Positions 55,106-64,000 of a DNA stretch of 64,000 bases are shown here, piece by piece (positions within the stretch are counted from its first letter, which is position 1; every line of letters begins with the position of its first letter). The DNA comes from Acetobacter aceti. Lineage in GTDB: Bacteria; Pseudomonadota; Alphaproteobacteria; Acetobacterales; Acetobacteraceae. The stretch lies in contig NZ_CP014692.1 of NCBI RefSeq assembly GCF_002005445.1, positions 1-64,000 on the forward strand. Direction: 5' to 3'. A program made the translations under genes and the position numbers. The notes below the pieces were generated by a model that saw nothing but the letters and a program-made list of their open reading frames with translations, was not told the origin of the DNA and did not search any database.

Positions 55106-57319
55106 ATGGGTCTGTTCGGCACCATTAAACCCGGGCTGAGGAAATCTCAGGCGGCTATTCTGCATCTTGAGCTGCTTGGCACGATGGCTGTTCAGATGCT
55201 GGACGGAACGATCCTGACGCCGACGGGCGCCAAAACACGTGGTCTGCTCGCTATTCTTGCCCTGTCAGATCGTCGTCCCGTTACGCGCAAAAATCTTGCG
55301 CATCTGTTGTGGAGTCGACGTTCGGATGAACAGGCACGCGCTTCGCTCCGCCAGGAAATTCACAGACTTTCAGAGGCGCTCAGCCCTCTTGGTACAGATA
55401 TTCTGGAGATTCAGCGGCATGCCCTGGCTCTGAAGCCCGTTCTCACGACTGTGGATGTGGAGCGGTATCTGAATGCGTCTCCTTCCGGCATTCTGAAGCT
55501 TCCCGAAACCGAACATACCCTTCTGACTGACCTTGAGGCCGTCGATCCGGCTCTGGATGAATGGCTGATTCTGCAGCGTAACCGCCTGCGCCAGCATCTC
55601 GTAACGGTTCTGGAGCAGGCCCAGTCATCTCTGCCTGATCCGGGACAGCGCATCGAGGCCGCAAACAGGCTGCTTCGCCTTGATCGTCTGAATGAGAATG
55701 CCTGGAAAGTCCTGATGCGGGAACTGGTCAGGACAGCAGATACAAGCGCCGCGCTTCTGGCGGCGGAACAATGTCTTGCAGCATTCCGCGATTCTCTTGC
55801 GAATGAACCGTCAGCCGCGACAATGATGTTGATAGGTGAACTGCGCGGCTCCCAGGGGGCCGGCCGCTCTGACGCAGGACCGGAGATCCTGTCAGGAAGA
55901 AGCGTTTCCTATGCAAATGGCGCGGAGGCTGATGGTGCTTACCGCCCCACCGCGGGTGGCGCCTTGCATGCTACAAAAAGCTGGGGCGCAGGAAGCCGTA
56001 CAATTGCCAGTATCGGCTTCTCACCTCTTCAGCCTGAGCTTGTGACCGCCGTCACGCCGGATCTCGAGACTGTTCTGGATCAGACCGCCGTCGGGCTTGC
56101 CAATCTGGGCTTTCTGTCCGTTTTTCCTCCATCCCGCACGCCTCTCTCGCCTGAGTCTTCAAAAGTCGAAGCAAGAACATCCGGTGATTACCTGATCAAA
56201 ACCAAGCTCCAGACCAGCTTTCTGCCAGGAGTGGCGGGGGGAACACTCAGCACGCGGGTCAGACTTCTCGTTCGCGTGACGGACCAGCGGCGGGAAGGTA
56301 TGATTGTCTGGGCCGAGCGTTTTCTGATCGCCCCAGAAAACTGTGACGCAGTCTCAGCCCAGTTGACGTCAGAAATCGGTTGGCGAATCGCGCTTGCGGA
56401 AGCACGAAATTCAGCCAGCCGTCTTGCTGATGAGCTGACACCACTGGAAGCTGGTCTCCGGGCCTTCGCCCTCATCAACCGCAAGGAGCCGGCCTGTTTC
56501 GATCCTGCGGAAAAGCTGCTCCAGAGCGCGCTCAGACGTGATCCACAGCACCCTTTTCTGCTGCAGACCGCTGCACTCTTCGGGCTTGTGCGATCGTATG
56601 AGCAATGGATGCCGGAAAGGATCGAGCATGACCGTGCAGCCGCCATCGAGGCCGCGCGAGGGCTGGTCCGTATTGTCCCTGAAACCCTTACCGGGCGACT
56701 GATGCTGGCTCGGCTTCTGCTGGACAGGCCGTCGGAGCGGGAGGCCGGACTGAGGCTGATTGAGGAAGCGAAACCCTTCGCGCCTTTGTTCGGCGTCGTC
56801 ATCGCCATGGAAGCTTATGCTCTCCTGATGAGAGACAGGCCGGAAGAAGCCGCCGCCAGCCTGAAAACCTTCCGACGAAGCCATCCCACCCACCCTTACA
56901 TCGATCTGTTCGACACAGACGTGGTTCTCATCTTTCTCCTTGGTGGCAATGCAAGAGAGGCTGTGGAGCGTTCACGCATCGCGCTCAGCATGTCGCCTAC
57001 GCGCATTGCCATGCTGACACTTCATCTGGCCGGCCTTGTCGCGGTTGAAGAGGCCGGGGAAGCCTCCCTCCTCAATGAGCTGACACAGGCCCGTTCACAG
57101 CTTCTCCAGCTGATGCCGCAGATTTCTCTTGAGGTGGTCAGTCTTCATCACGCCTACCTGCCGCCGGAACGGCTCACCCTGTTGCTCGGCCTGCTGGAAC
57201 GTGCCGGAATCCCGGCTGCTTCGTCCGCCTTTGCAGGGCAGTCGAAGCCAGTGCTTGGCGGAACCTCTTCAACGGGATATGAGAACTCATCAGTCGTACC
57301 CAGTTCTTCCGTGCCCTGA
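55106..57319 (+). CDS. SARP/BTAD-type transcriptional regulator
   Basis: A 737-residue regulator. The N-terminus has an OmpR-like winged helix (LELLGTMAVQMLDGTILTP, then KTRGLLAILALSDRRPVTRK) and a BTAD-type helical domain (about residues 95-240: DVERYLNAS, ENAWKVLMRELVRTADTS). From residue 390 there are TPR-like helices (FDPAEKLLQSALRRDPQHP). Proteins of this class activate secondary-metabolite and secretion genes in other bacteria. The ATG at 55106 is chosen over a GTG at 55055 because AGGAGGAAAG lies upstream. Its place next to the Hint and peptide-export genes suggests it controls them; that is inference. Confidence 0.8.
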   Translation: MGLFGTIKPGLRKSQAAILHLELLGTMAVQMLDGTILTPTGAKTRGLLAILALSDRRPVTRKNLAHLLWSRRSDEQARASLRQEIHRLSEALSPLGTDILEIQRHALALKPVLTTVDVERYLNASPSGILKLPETEHTLLTDLEAVDPALDEWLILQRNRLRQHLVTVLEQAQSSLPDPGQRIEAANRLLRLDRLNENAWKVLMRELVRTADTSAALLAAEQCLAAFRDSLANEPSAATMMLIGELRGSQGAGRSDAGPEILSGRSVSYANGAEADGAYRPTAGGALHATKSWGAGSRTIASIGFSPLQPELVTAVTPDLETVLDQTAVGLANLGFLSVFPPSRTPLSPESSKVEARTSGDYLIKTKLQTSFLPGVAGGTLSTRVRLLVRVTDQRREGMIVWAERFLIAPENCDAVSAQLTSEIGWRIALAEARNSASRLADELTPLEAGLRAFALINRKEPACFDPAEKLLQSALRRDPQHPFLLQTAALFGLVRSYEQWMPERIEHDRAAAIEAARGLVRIVPETLTGRLMLARLLLDRPSEREAGLRLIEEAKPFAPLFGVVIAMEAYALLMRDRPEEAAASLKTFRRSHPTHPYIDLFDTDVVLIFLLGGNAREAVERSRIALSMSPTRIAMLTLHLAGLVAVEEAGEASLLNELTQARSQLLQLMPQISLEVVSLHHAYLPPERLTLLLGLLERAGIPAASSAFAGQSKPVLGGTSSTGYENSSVVPSSSVP

Positions 57320-57385
57320 ATACCAGAAGGTCTTGCACCGGGTGGGGGCGGCTGGCGGGTCTTGCTTCAGGAGCTGCAACACCAA

Positions 57386-57904
57386 ATGGCCATCACGCAC
57401 GTTCGTCAGTCTTTGTCGTTCTCCACCCGCATCGCTCTTCTGACGCCTGCAATGGCCCTGCTGCTGGGGCTGACTTCCTGCTCATCAGGCGGGAACAAGG
57501 CCAGTGATCTTACGGCTCCCCGGAATCAGCTCCTCAAGGAAGACCGCAGCGCCACGGGTGGTGACGACCAGCTCAGCGGCGGCGTGAACGCCTATCTCTG
57601 GCGTGGCGCTCTGGATACGCTGTCCTTCATGCCGATTTCCACGGCGGATGCAGTCGGCGGCTTTATTCTGACAGACTGGTACACCCCGCCGGCAGCCCAT
57701 GGCGAGCGCTTCAAGATTACCGCCTATGTGCTGGACAGGCGCCTTCGCTCGGACGCCCTGCGCGTGAGTGTATTCCGTCAGGTTTATGAAGGTGGCGAAT
57801 GGACCGACGTGCCACCAGCAGCCAACACCTCTTCCGACATTACCTCCAAGATTCTGGCCCGCGCGCGTCAGCTCCGCGCCGATAACGGCAATAACGACAA
57901 CTGA
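57386..57904 (+). CDS. DUF3576-family lipoprotein
   Basis: A 172-residue predicted lipoprotein. The signal peptide ends in the lipobox LTSC, followed by SSGGNKASDL. The conserved domain shows GGVNAYLWRGALDTLSFMPI, GGFILTDWYTPP, RFKITAYVLDRRLRSDALRV and a late SKILARARQLR. DUF3576 is an alphaproteobacterial family usually found before leuS-lptE, suggesting an outer-membrane biogenesis role. The ATG at 57386 is preferred over a TTG at 57362. Confidence 0.88.
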   Translation: MAITHVRQSLSFSTRIALLTPAMALLLGLTSCSSGGNKASDLTAPRNQLLKEDRSATGGDDQLSGGVNAYLWRGALDTLSFMPISTADAVGGFILTDWYTPPAAHGERFKITAYVLDRRLRSDALRVSVFRQVYEGGEWTDVPPAANTSSDITSKILARARQLRADNGNNDN

Positions 57905-57923
57905 TCCCGCAGCACTGTCTGCT

Positions 57924-57956
57924 CCGGTCGGGCTCACCTGATCCCGACCGGCTTTC
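57924..57956 (+). terminator. Hairpin after the DUF3576 gene
   Basis: CCGGTCGGG / CCCGACCGG, a 9-bp perfect stem with a 10-base loop, then CTTTCT. Confidence 0.7.
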
Positions 57957-58019
57957 TGTGGACGTCCCGTCAGGACCGCCCGCCTCCTGTTCATTTCGCC
58001 ATTCCGGACCGATGCTATC

Positions 58020-60647
58020 ATGACTGTCGACGATACCCCCGCAAGCTACGATTTCCGCTCGGTGGAGACCCGTTGGCAACAGGAATGGGACAGGGAAGGT
58101 GTGTTCACCGTCCCCGACGTGCCACCTGCCGACAAGCCGAAATACTACGTGCTGGAGATGTTCCCCTATCCGTCGGGACAGCTTCACATGGGCCATGTCC
58201 GCAACTACGCGCTGGGCGATGTCGTCGCCCGCTACAAGCGTGCGCGTGGCTTTTCCGTGCTGCACCCGATGGGCTGGGACGCCTTTGGTCTCCCCGCCGA
58301 GAATGCCGCCCGCGAGCGTGGCGTGCATCCGAAGGAATGGACGCTCGCCAATATCGCCGCGATGCGCGAGACACTGAAGCGCCTCGGCTTCTCCCTGAAC
58401 TGGGACCGCGAGATCGCCACCTGCCTGCCGGATTATTACGGCAAGCAGCAGAAAATCTTCCTCGACTTCCTGAAGGCCGGTCTCGTTGACCGCCGTGAGT
58501 CCTGGGTCAACTGGGACCCGATCGACAACACGGTTCTGGCCAACGAACAGGTCGTGGACGGCAGGGGCTGGCGCTCGGGCGCGCCCATCGAGAAGAAGAA
58601 ACTCTCGCAGTGGTTCCTGAAGATCACGCAGTTCGCGCCGGATCTGCTGGACAGCCTCAAGACGCTGGATCGCTGGCCGGAGCGCGTCCGCACCATGCAG
58701 GAGCGCTGGATCGGACGCTCCGATGGCGCGCGCCTGCGCTTCCCGCTGGCGCATCCGCCCGCCGGTTTCAACGAAGACCTGAACGCGGTCGAGGTGTTCA
58801 CCACCCGCCCGGACACGCTGTTCGGCATGTCGTTCCTCGCCATCGCGGCGGATCACCCGCTGGCGGCCAAGGTCGCCGAGACCAATCCGGATGCCGCCGG
58901 GTTCATTGCTGAATGCCGCCGCATGGGCACCTCGGTGGAGGCAGTCGAGACCGCCGAGAAGCGCGGCTTCGACACCGGCCTGAAGGTCAGCCACCCGTTC
59001 CTGCCGGACGCCACCTTCCCTGTCTGGATCGCCAATTTCGTGCTGATGGATTACGGCACCGGCGCCCTGTTCGGCTGCCCCTCCGGCGACCAGCGCGACC
59101 TTGATTTCGCGCACAAATACAATCTGCCGGTCGTCCCCGTCGTCCTGCCCGCGGGCGAGACGAAGGACAGCTTCACCATCACCGACAAGGCGTGGACCGG
59201 CGATGGCACCATGATCAATTCGGGCTTCCTCGATGGCCGGACCACTGACGAAGCCCGCAAGGAAGCCATCCAGCGTCTGGAAGGACTCGGCGTCGGCACC
59301 GGTGTTGTGAACTGGCGTCTGCGCGACTGGGGCGTGTCCCGTCAGCGTTACTGGGGTTGTCCGATCCCCATCATCCACTGCGAAAGCTGTGGCGCGGTGC
59401 CCGTGCCGGACGAACAGCTTCCGGTCGAACTGCCGGAGGACGTGACGTTCGACCGTCCCGGCAATCCGCTCGACCATCATCCGACCTGGAAGCATGTGGA
59501 CTGCCCGCAATGCGGCAGACCCGCGACACGCGAGACCGACACGTTCGACACGTTCGTGGACAGCTCGTGGTATTTCGCCCGCTTCACCGCACCGCACGCG
59601 ACAACGCCGACCAACAAGGCGGCGGCTGACGGCTGGCTGGCCGTGGACCAGTATATCGGCGGTATCGAGCACGCGATCCTGCATCTGCTCTATGCCCGCT
59701 TCTTCACCAAGGCGATGAAAGCCACCGGCTATCTCGATGTTGCGGAGCCGTTCTCTGGCCTGTTCACACAGGGCATGGTGAATCACGAGAGCTACAAGGA
59801 CGTGAACGGCGCGTGGCTCTATCCGGAAGAGGTCGTGCGCAGCGGTACGGGTGCGACGCACCACGAAACGGGCGAGCCGGTCACCATCGGTCGCATCGAG
59901 AAGATGTCGAAATCCAAGCGCAACACGGTCGCGCCGGTCGCCATCATCGACCGCTTCGGTGCTGACACGGCGCGCTGGTTCGTACTGTCCGACAGCCCGC
60001 CGGAACGCGACATGGAATGGACCGAGGCCGGTGTCGCCGGGTCCGGTCGTTTCGTGCAGCGCCTGTTCCGTATCGTGAAACAGGTGGCCGCAAGCTGCCC
60101 GGTCGATGCAGCACCGTCCGCTGGCGATATGCCCGAAGCGGTCGATACGCTCCGTCGCACGACGCATCGCACCATCGCCGCCGTCACGGAAGCGCTGGAA
60201 GCCTTCACCGTGAACGTCGCCGTCGCCCGTCTGCATGAGCTGACCTCCGCGCTTTCCGACGCCGAGAAGAAAGCGGGTGAAGACGACATGGCTTTCGCCC
60301 GCCGTGAAGCGGCCCGCACGCTCTGCCTTCTGGCCGCGCCGATGATGCCGCATCTGGCGGAAGAACTGTTCGCCACGCTGGAGCCCGGCGAGGGGCTGGT
60401 GGTTCAGCAGGCTTGGCCGGAAGCGCTTCCTGAACTACTGGCCGTCACCCGTGTGAAGATGGCGGTGCAGATCATGGGCAAGCTGCGCGGCACGATCGAG
60501 GCCGAGCCGGATGAGGCGGCGGACGCGGTGATCGCCCGCGCCGAAGCCGAGCCGAACGTGGCGCGACTGCTGGAAGGCCAGCGGATCGTCAAGCGCATCC
60601 ATGTGCCGAACCGCATCGTCAATTTCGTGGTGGCGAAGGCAGGATGA
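58020..60647 (+). CDS. leuS: Leucyl-tRNA synthetase
   Basis: An 875-residue class I synthetase charging tRNA-Leu. The HIGH motif appears as [16 protein letters not shown] near residue 50, the CP1 editing domain includes [25 protein letters not shown] residues around 262-280, and the KMSKS loop is [13 protein letters not shown] at about residue 632. A zinc-like Cys cluster ([20 protein letters not shown]) is kept. The stop overlaps the lptE start by 4 bp. leuS-lptE-holA is a well-known alphaproteobacterial order. Confidence 0.97.
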   Translation: MTVDDTPASYDFRSVETRWQQEWDREGVFTVPDVPPADKPKYYVLEMFPYPSGQLHMGHVRNYALGDVVARYKRARGFSVLHPMGWDAFGLPAENAARERGVHPKEWTLANIAAMRETLKRLGFSLNWDREIATCLPDYYGKQQKIFLDFLKAGLVDRRESWVNWDPIDNTVLANEQVVDGRGWRSGAPIEKKKLSQWFLKITQFAPDLLDSLKTLDRWPERVRTMQERWIGRSDGARLRFPLAHPPAGFNEDLNAVEVFTTRPDTLFGMSFLAIAADHPLAAKVAETNPDAAGFIAECRRMGTSVEAVETAEKRGFDTGLKVSHPFLPDATFPVWIANFVLMDYGTGALFGCPSGDQRDLDFAHKYNLPVVPVVLPAGETKDSFTITDKAWTGDGTMINSGFLDGRTTDEARKEAIQRLEGLGVGTGVVNWRLRDWGVSRQRYWGCPIPIIHCESCGAVPVPDEQLPVELPEDVTFDRPGNPLDHHPTWKHVDCPQCGRPATRETDTFDTFVDSSWYFARFTAPHATTPTNKAAADGWLAVDQYIGGIEHAILHLLYARFFTKAMKATGYLDVAEPFSGLFTQGMVNHESYKDVNGAWLYPEEVVRSGTGATHHETGEPVTIGRIEKMSKSKRNTVAPVAIIDRFGADTARWFVLSDSPPERDMEWTEAGVAGSGRFVQRLFRIVKQVAASCPVDAAPSAGDMPEAVDTLRRTTHRTIAAVTEALEAFTVNVAVARLHELTSALSDAEKKAGEDDMAFARREAARTLCLLAAPMMPHLAEELFATLEPGEGLVVQQAWPEALPELLAVTRVKMAVQIMGKLRGTIEAEPDEAADAVIARAEAEPNVARLLEGQRIVKRIHVPNRIVNFVVAKAG

Positions 60648-61345
60648 TGACCGACCGCAGCTTTCTCTCCCGCTGGTTGCGCAGGCAGGCGGCTCCGGTA
60701 ATGCTTGCCCTCCCGCTCCTTCTGGGTGGCTGCGGTTTTCACGCGCTTTACGAAGACACGAAGCAGCATCCCGGCGTTAGCGAGAAGATGAAGCGGGTCT
60801 ATATCGCCAGCATCCCCGAACGGTTCGGCCAGATGACCCGTCTGGCGTTGCAGCAGGAATTCGCTGGGGCGGGACCGGAAGATCCGGATGGCTATACGCT
60901 GCAGGTCAATCCGGGCATGGATATCGAATCCATCGACGTGCATGAAGACAATACATCCGGACGCATGCGTGTTGTCGGACGGGCTCACTGGTCTCTCTAC
61001 ACGGTTGAGCAGACCCCTCGTCTGCTCGCGCAGGGAGATACCACCACCATGGACGGGCTCAACAATACGTTCGAACAGTATTTCGCGCAGAGTCTGAACA
61101 TCGAGACTCTTCAGGCCCGTGTAGCAAAAACTCTGGCCGAAGGCGTCACACAGCAGGTCGCGACGTGGTTCGAAACGCAGACCAAGGCGGCCGTCAGCAA
61201 CAAGCCCGCAGCCGTTTTCTACCCCAATACCGACCTCATGCCGCGTTCGGATACCGAGCAGCCTGTTGATCGGGCGGGTCCGGATGGTGTGCCCGCCATG
61301 GCCACCGGACGTCTTGATCCCAATGATGATGATCCGACCAGATAG
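60644..61345 (+). CDS. lptE: LPS-assembly lipoprotein LptE
   Basis: A 233-residue lipoprotein that plugs the LptD barrel during LPS delivery to the outer surface. The signal peptide ends at [12 protein letters not shown] with the lipobox Cys about 28 residues in, followed by the family's GFxxLY signature. Then come strands with [20 protein letters not shown] and the C-terminal tail. It is translationally coupled to leuS and followed by a terminator-like hairpin before holA. The C-terminal 40 residues are Pro/Asp-rich and probably disordered. Confidence 0.9.
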   Translation: MMTDRSFLSRWLRRQAAPVMLALPLLLGGCGFHALYEDTKQHPGVSEKMKRVYIASIPERFGQMTRLALQQEFAGAGPEDPDGYTLQVNPGMDIESIDVHEDNTSGRMRVVGRAHWSLYTVEQTPRLLAQGDTTTMDGLNNTFEQYFAQSLNIETLQARVAKTLAEGVTQQVATWFETQTKAAVSNKPAAVFYPNTDLMPRSDTEQPVDRAGPDGVPAMATGRLDPNDDDPTR

Positions 61346-61355
61346 CCGGATGAGC

Positions 61356-61384
61356 GTGGGAGCTGTTCTCCCACCTCTTTTTTT
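61356..61384 (+). terminator. Terminator/attenuator between lptE and holA
   Basis: GTGGGAG-ctgtt-CTCCCAC then CTCTTTTTTT, directly before the holA start at 61391. Confidence 0.8.
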
Positions 61385-61390
61385 CCTGCC

Positions 61391-62410
61391 ATGGTGAAGA
61401 TCGATGCCCGCTCGGTCGGGAAAGTGCTTGCTGCGCCTGATAACTGGCGTTTTGTGCTTCTGCATGGCGACGATAGCGGTCTGATTCGTGAGCATGCCGC
61501 GGCACTGACCCGCCGGTCCGCGGGTTCTCTGGATGATCCGTTCCGCGTGTCCCTGCTGGCGCGGGATGATCATGCCCGTTTTGAGGAGGAAGCCACTGCG
61601 CTGTCTCTCGACGGTGGTCGGCGGGTCGTCTGGGTGAGAGAGGCGACGGACGGACTGGCGACTGCTGTTGCATCTCTGCTCGACAGCCCGGCCAACAGTC
61701 TGATCATTCTTGAGGCAGGAGCTCTTCCGGCTCGAGGGAAACTCCGCAAGCTGGCGGAAACCCGGCCGGACTCGGCTTCCATCGGCTGCTATCCGGAAGA
61801 GGGACGTGCGCTGGAAAGCTCCGTGCGTCGGATGCTGGAAGAGCGGCAGGTCCGGATCAGCAGTGAGGCGCTGGGGTGGCTGGCGGGCCGCCTTGGCGCG
61901 GATCGGGCGGGCGTGCGCAATGAAGTGGAGAAGCTGGCGCTCTATGCCGGAGAGAACGGCGAGCTCCACCTCGATGACCTGATGCTCTGCATTGGCGACT
62001 CCGGGTCGGCTTCTGTCGATGACGCCGTGTTTCTCGCCATGGAGGGTGACAAGGCCGGGGCCGATCTTGCGCTGGAGCGGGCGCTATCGGAAGGCGCAAA
62101 CCCGGTGGCCATGGCGCGTGTTCTGCTCAGTCATATCGGGCGGCTGCGTCGGGTCAAGGCGGAGCTGGAGCTGGGTCAGAGCCGGATGGACGCGATGAAG
62201 ACGCTTCGGCCTCCGGTGTTTTTCAAGAAACAGCAGGCGTTCGAGCGGGCGCTGGACACATGGTCACTGCCTGCGTTGCTTGATCTGGCCCGACGGACGC
62301 AAGCATTTGAATTTGCGTGCAAGCAGACGGGTTCAATGGATGTCCTGCTGTGCCGCCGTCATCTGGCGGGCATCGCTGCGAGAGCAGCGGCCAACCGCCG
62401 CCGCTCTTGA
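61391..62410 (+). CDS. holA: DNA polymerase III subunit delta
   Basis: A 339-residue clamp-loader subunit that opens the beta ring. The N-terminal AAA-like domain begins MVKIDARSVGKVLAAPDNWR, the segment LLHGDDSGLIREHAAAL marks the family, followed by the conserved LAGRLGADRAGVRNEVEKLA and a C-terminal collar domain with QAFERALDTWSLPALLDL. As usual for delta there is no ATP-binding P-loop. It starts 7 bp after a strong T-tract hairpin, so its expression may depend on read-through or its own start. Confidence 0.93.
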   Translation: MVKIDARSVGKVLAAPDNWRFVLLHGDDSGLIREHAAALTRRSAGSLDDPFRVSLLARDDHARFEEEATALSLDGGRRVVWVREATDGLATAVASLLDSPANSLIILEAGALPARGKLRKLAETRPDSASIGCYPEEGRALESSVRRMLEERQVRISSEALGWLAGRLGADRAGVRNEVEKLALYAGENGELHLDDLMLCIGDSGSASVDDAVFLAMEGDKAGADLALERALSEGANPVAMARVLLSHIGRLRRVKAELELGQSRMDAMKTLRPPVFFKKQQAFERALDTWSLPALLDLARRTQAFEFACKQTGSMDVLLCRRHLAGIAARAAANRRRS

Positions 62411-62430
62411 AGCTCCCCTTCAGAAGTCAG

Positions 62431-62493
62431 GAAGTCTTCGGTGAAGCTTGTTTCAAAAAGATTCAGGTGACGCCGTTTTTTTGAAAAAAGCGG
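62431..62493. repeat. AAGCTT-type hairpin repeat, degenerate
   Basis: CGGTGAAGCTTGTTTCAAAA, AGATTCAGGTGACGCCG, TTTTTTTGAAAAAAGCGGC. It lies between convergent holA and the lipocalin-like gene and could terminate both. Confidence 0.45.
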
Positions 62494-62531
62494 CATCCGA
62501 AGACTTCTGTTTCCAGTCCGGGCTTGTGGAT

Positions 62532-63065
62532 TTAATGAGCCCGGCGGAAGCGGATGATGCTGCGTGACATCTTGCCGCCACCCCAGTTCGGCATTTTCCG
62601 CCACGGCGTGATGACGCTGGCGAACTCACCATCCACCGTCACCGTGCGGCGTTGTTCGGTGCCGACCCATTGCGGTGCCCAGGCGGTCTCCACCGAGGTG
62701 ACCCACTGGTTTCCCTCAATGCGGTAACGACCGATATAGGCGACCAGCGTATTCAGCAGTTCCAGATGATCATCCACGGTTTCCGCAGGCGTGCGGTTGC
62801 TGCCTTCCAGATTGAAAGCCACCCAGTTGTCGGGCGTGAAAATGACACGACCGCGCGGGGTCGCGCCCATCGCGTCAATGAATTCACCCGTTTCCTGCAA
62901 CTCAACCTGATAGGAAACAAGCTGCCATGTGCCGATCAGGGCCTTCTTGAGGTCCTCGCCAACCAGCTCAGACAAATGTTTGTTTTTTTCATCCGAAACA
63001 ACGGCGCCGGTCACGGCAGACTTCAGTTCTGCCGTCTTGGGACTTTTCTCCTGAATGATATTCAC
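62532..63065 (-). CDS. Lipocalin-like domain protein
   Basis: A 177-residue protein with a C-terminal lipocalin-like barrel: LIGTWQLVSYQVELQETGEF, the segment GRVIFTPDNWVAFNLEG and the terminal GGGKMSRSIIRFRRAH. Members bind small hydrophobic or polyketide-like molecules; function here is unknown. I start at the GTG at 63065, with GAGGAG seven bases upstream, rather than at the upstream in-frame start. No signal peptide is seen. It is divergent from a LysR-type gene, which may regulate it. Confidence 0.8.
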   Translation of the reverse strand: MNIIQEKSPKTAELKSAVTGAVVSDEKNKHLSELVGEDLKKALIGTWQLVSYQVELQETGEFIDAMGATPRGRVIFTPDNWVAFNLEGSNRTPAETVDDHLELLNTLVAYIGRYRIEGNQWVTSVETAWAPQWVGTEQRRTVTVDGEFASVITPWRKMPNWGGGKMSRSIIRFRRAH

Positions 63066-63174
63066 GTCATAACTCCTCTGATCTGAGTAGAGTATGCGCT
63101 CAAGAAATGGTGATCCGGTAGCAGCTTTAAAAACAAAACGCTTTTTCAGCTGACGCAACAATGGACCAGTGACA
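63066..63174. promoter_or_regulatory. Divergent promoter region of the lipocalin-like and LysR genes
   Basis: 109 bp between divergent genes, the usual place for a LysR operator; no T-N11-A site stands out. Confidence 0.3.
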
Positions 63175-64000
63175 TGCAGGGCGAAGCCAGCGATCTGAGA
63201 TTTTTCATCAACCTCGTCGATGCGGGGAGCATCACCGCCGCCGCCCGCGCCTTGGGCACGTCGCCGGCCGTCATCTCCCGGAGACTCGCGACCCTTGAAG
63301 CGCGACTCGGTGTGACGCTCATCATCAGAACCACCCGCGTTTTTCGTCTCAGTGAGGCCGGGCAGGTCTATTATGAGCGGGCGCTGGTGATTGTCGCGGA
63401 AATCGACACACTCGAAAACGAGATCGCTTCATCCAGTGGCGAGCCACAGGGCAGCCTGATCGTCGGAGCGCCGATGGAACTGGGGCGGCGGCAGATCGCC
63501 CCGTTCATCGAGGCGTTCAGCGAACGCTACCCCAAACTTCAGGTCAGTCTCGTGCTCGCCAGCGAAGGCATACACGACCCCGGAGACGGCCTTCTGGATA
63601 TCAACATCCGTCTGGGCCTGCCCGATACGCCCGGTTCGATCGTCACGCTTCTGGCCACCACACGTCGTGTGCTCTGCGCCTCTCCGGCCTATTTCGAGAA
63701 TCGGCTTGTCCCGCAGACACCCGACGAACTCGCCAACCACGAATGTCTGTGCATCAGGCGGCAGAAAACGATGACCGTTCTCAACAAATGGGCCGTCGGC
63801 AACGAAAGCGAAAAGCATGTGGTGACGGTGAATCCGAAGCTCTCCAGCACCAACTGCGAGATCGTCCATGACTGGGCGGTTTCGGGACGTGGAATTGCCT
63901 ATAAACTGCTCAGCGACGTGTATCGCGATATCGCGAGCGGGCGGCTGGTCCGAATCCTGCCCGATTTTTATGGCGAGAAAGTCGATCTCTACGCGGTCAT
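63175..64000 (+). CDS. LysR-family transcriptional regulator, cut by the window end
   Basis: 275 codons are visible and the frame runs off the right edge, so the C-terminus is missing. The N-terminal helix-turn-helix (FINLVDAGSITAAARALGTS, then PAVISRRLATLEARLGV) is typical. The ligand-binding domain begins near residue 90 (GSLIVGAPMELGRRQIAPFI) and resembles the DsdA/GcvA-like aromatic- or quinone-responsive group. The start at 63175 is the only sensible ATG. It is divergent from the lipocalin-like gene, which it probably controls. The ligand is unknown. Confidence 0.88.

Noticed and set aside
57840..60353. Long minus-strand open frame of 837 codons opposite leuS
   Set aside because: leuS on the plus strand has all class I synthetase motifs; the antisense frame is open because of GC-rich third positions and shows no domain.
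60404..61969. 521-codon minus-strand frame across leuS, lptE and holA
   Set aside because: It covers three recognised genes on the other strand and a terminator; not credible.

Overview
The window looks like chromosomal DNA from an acetic acid bacterium (Acetobacteraceae, Alphaproteobacteria). Reasons: a membrane-bound PQQ glucose dehydrogenase (34947-37382), an alphaproteobacterial-type LexA box (GTTC-N7-GTTC) upstream of recA, a leuS-lptE-holA block, a Hint-domain protein of a kind common in this family, and moderately GC-rich genes separated by AT-richer intergenic DNA full of short repeats. The genus cannot be fixed from sequence alone; Acetobacter or a close relative is my best guess.

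Layout. 1-3755: envelope polysaccharide genes (unknown fragment, ELM1-type and GT2 glycosyltransferases, flippase). 4635-7482: tatB-tatC-serS with no tatA beside them. 7609-11878: an acetoin-cleavage locus, with acoA-acoB-acoC facing a GAF/Fis regulator that lacks the AAA+ domain. 12320-16786: an SDR/AGE-epimerase pair, folD and a threonine aldolase. 17023-17660: two decayed transposases (IS630, IS481) abutting each other. 17923-25448: an ArsC-like protein, two sulfotransferases, GT25, ahcY, an S24-like regulator and aroA. 25511-29803: recA with two SOS boxes, ppa, a CAU tRNA and ettA. 30118-34754: GNAT, a truncated phzF, a dead IS5 transposase, a lipase-like lipoprotein and a DUF4105 protein. 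34947-48115: gcd, nucleoside hydrolase, ridA, acuI, CHRD protein, a phosphatase, prs and an SbcCD-like pair.

48419-54680 holds the most interesting unit. A colicin V-type export pair (C39 peptidase-ABC transporter and HlyD/CvaA adaptor) lies downstream of a 130-residue protein whose first 15 residues closely resemble the colicin V double-glycine leader. The predicted mature peptide has eight cysteines. A Hint-domain protein is transcribed divergently from the same 400-bp region, followed by a BTAD/SARP-like regulator. I read this as a candidate microcin V-like secretion system of acetic acid bacteria; no immunity gene is evident.

57386-62410 is a housekeeping block (DUF3576 lipoprotein, leuS, lptE, holA). 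The window ends with a lipocalin-like protein and a divergent LysR regulator cut by the window edge.

Intergenic DNA carries at least three repeat families: a 106-bp element with inverted ends (2 copies), a roughly 65-bp double-hairpin element (6 copies), and AAGCTT-centred hairpins downstream of genes (several copies).
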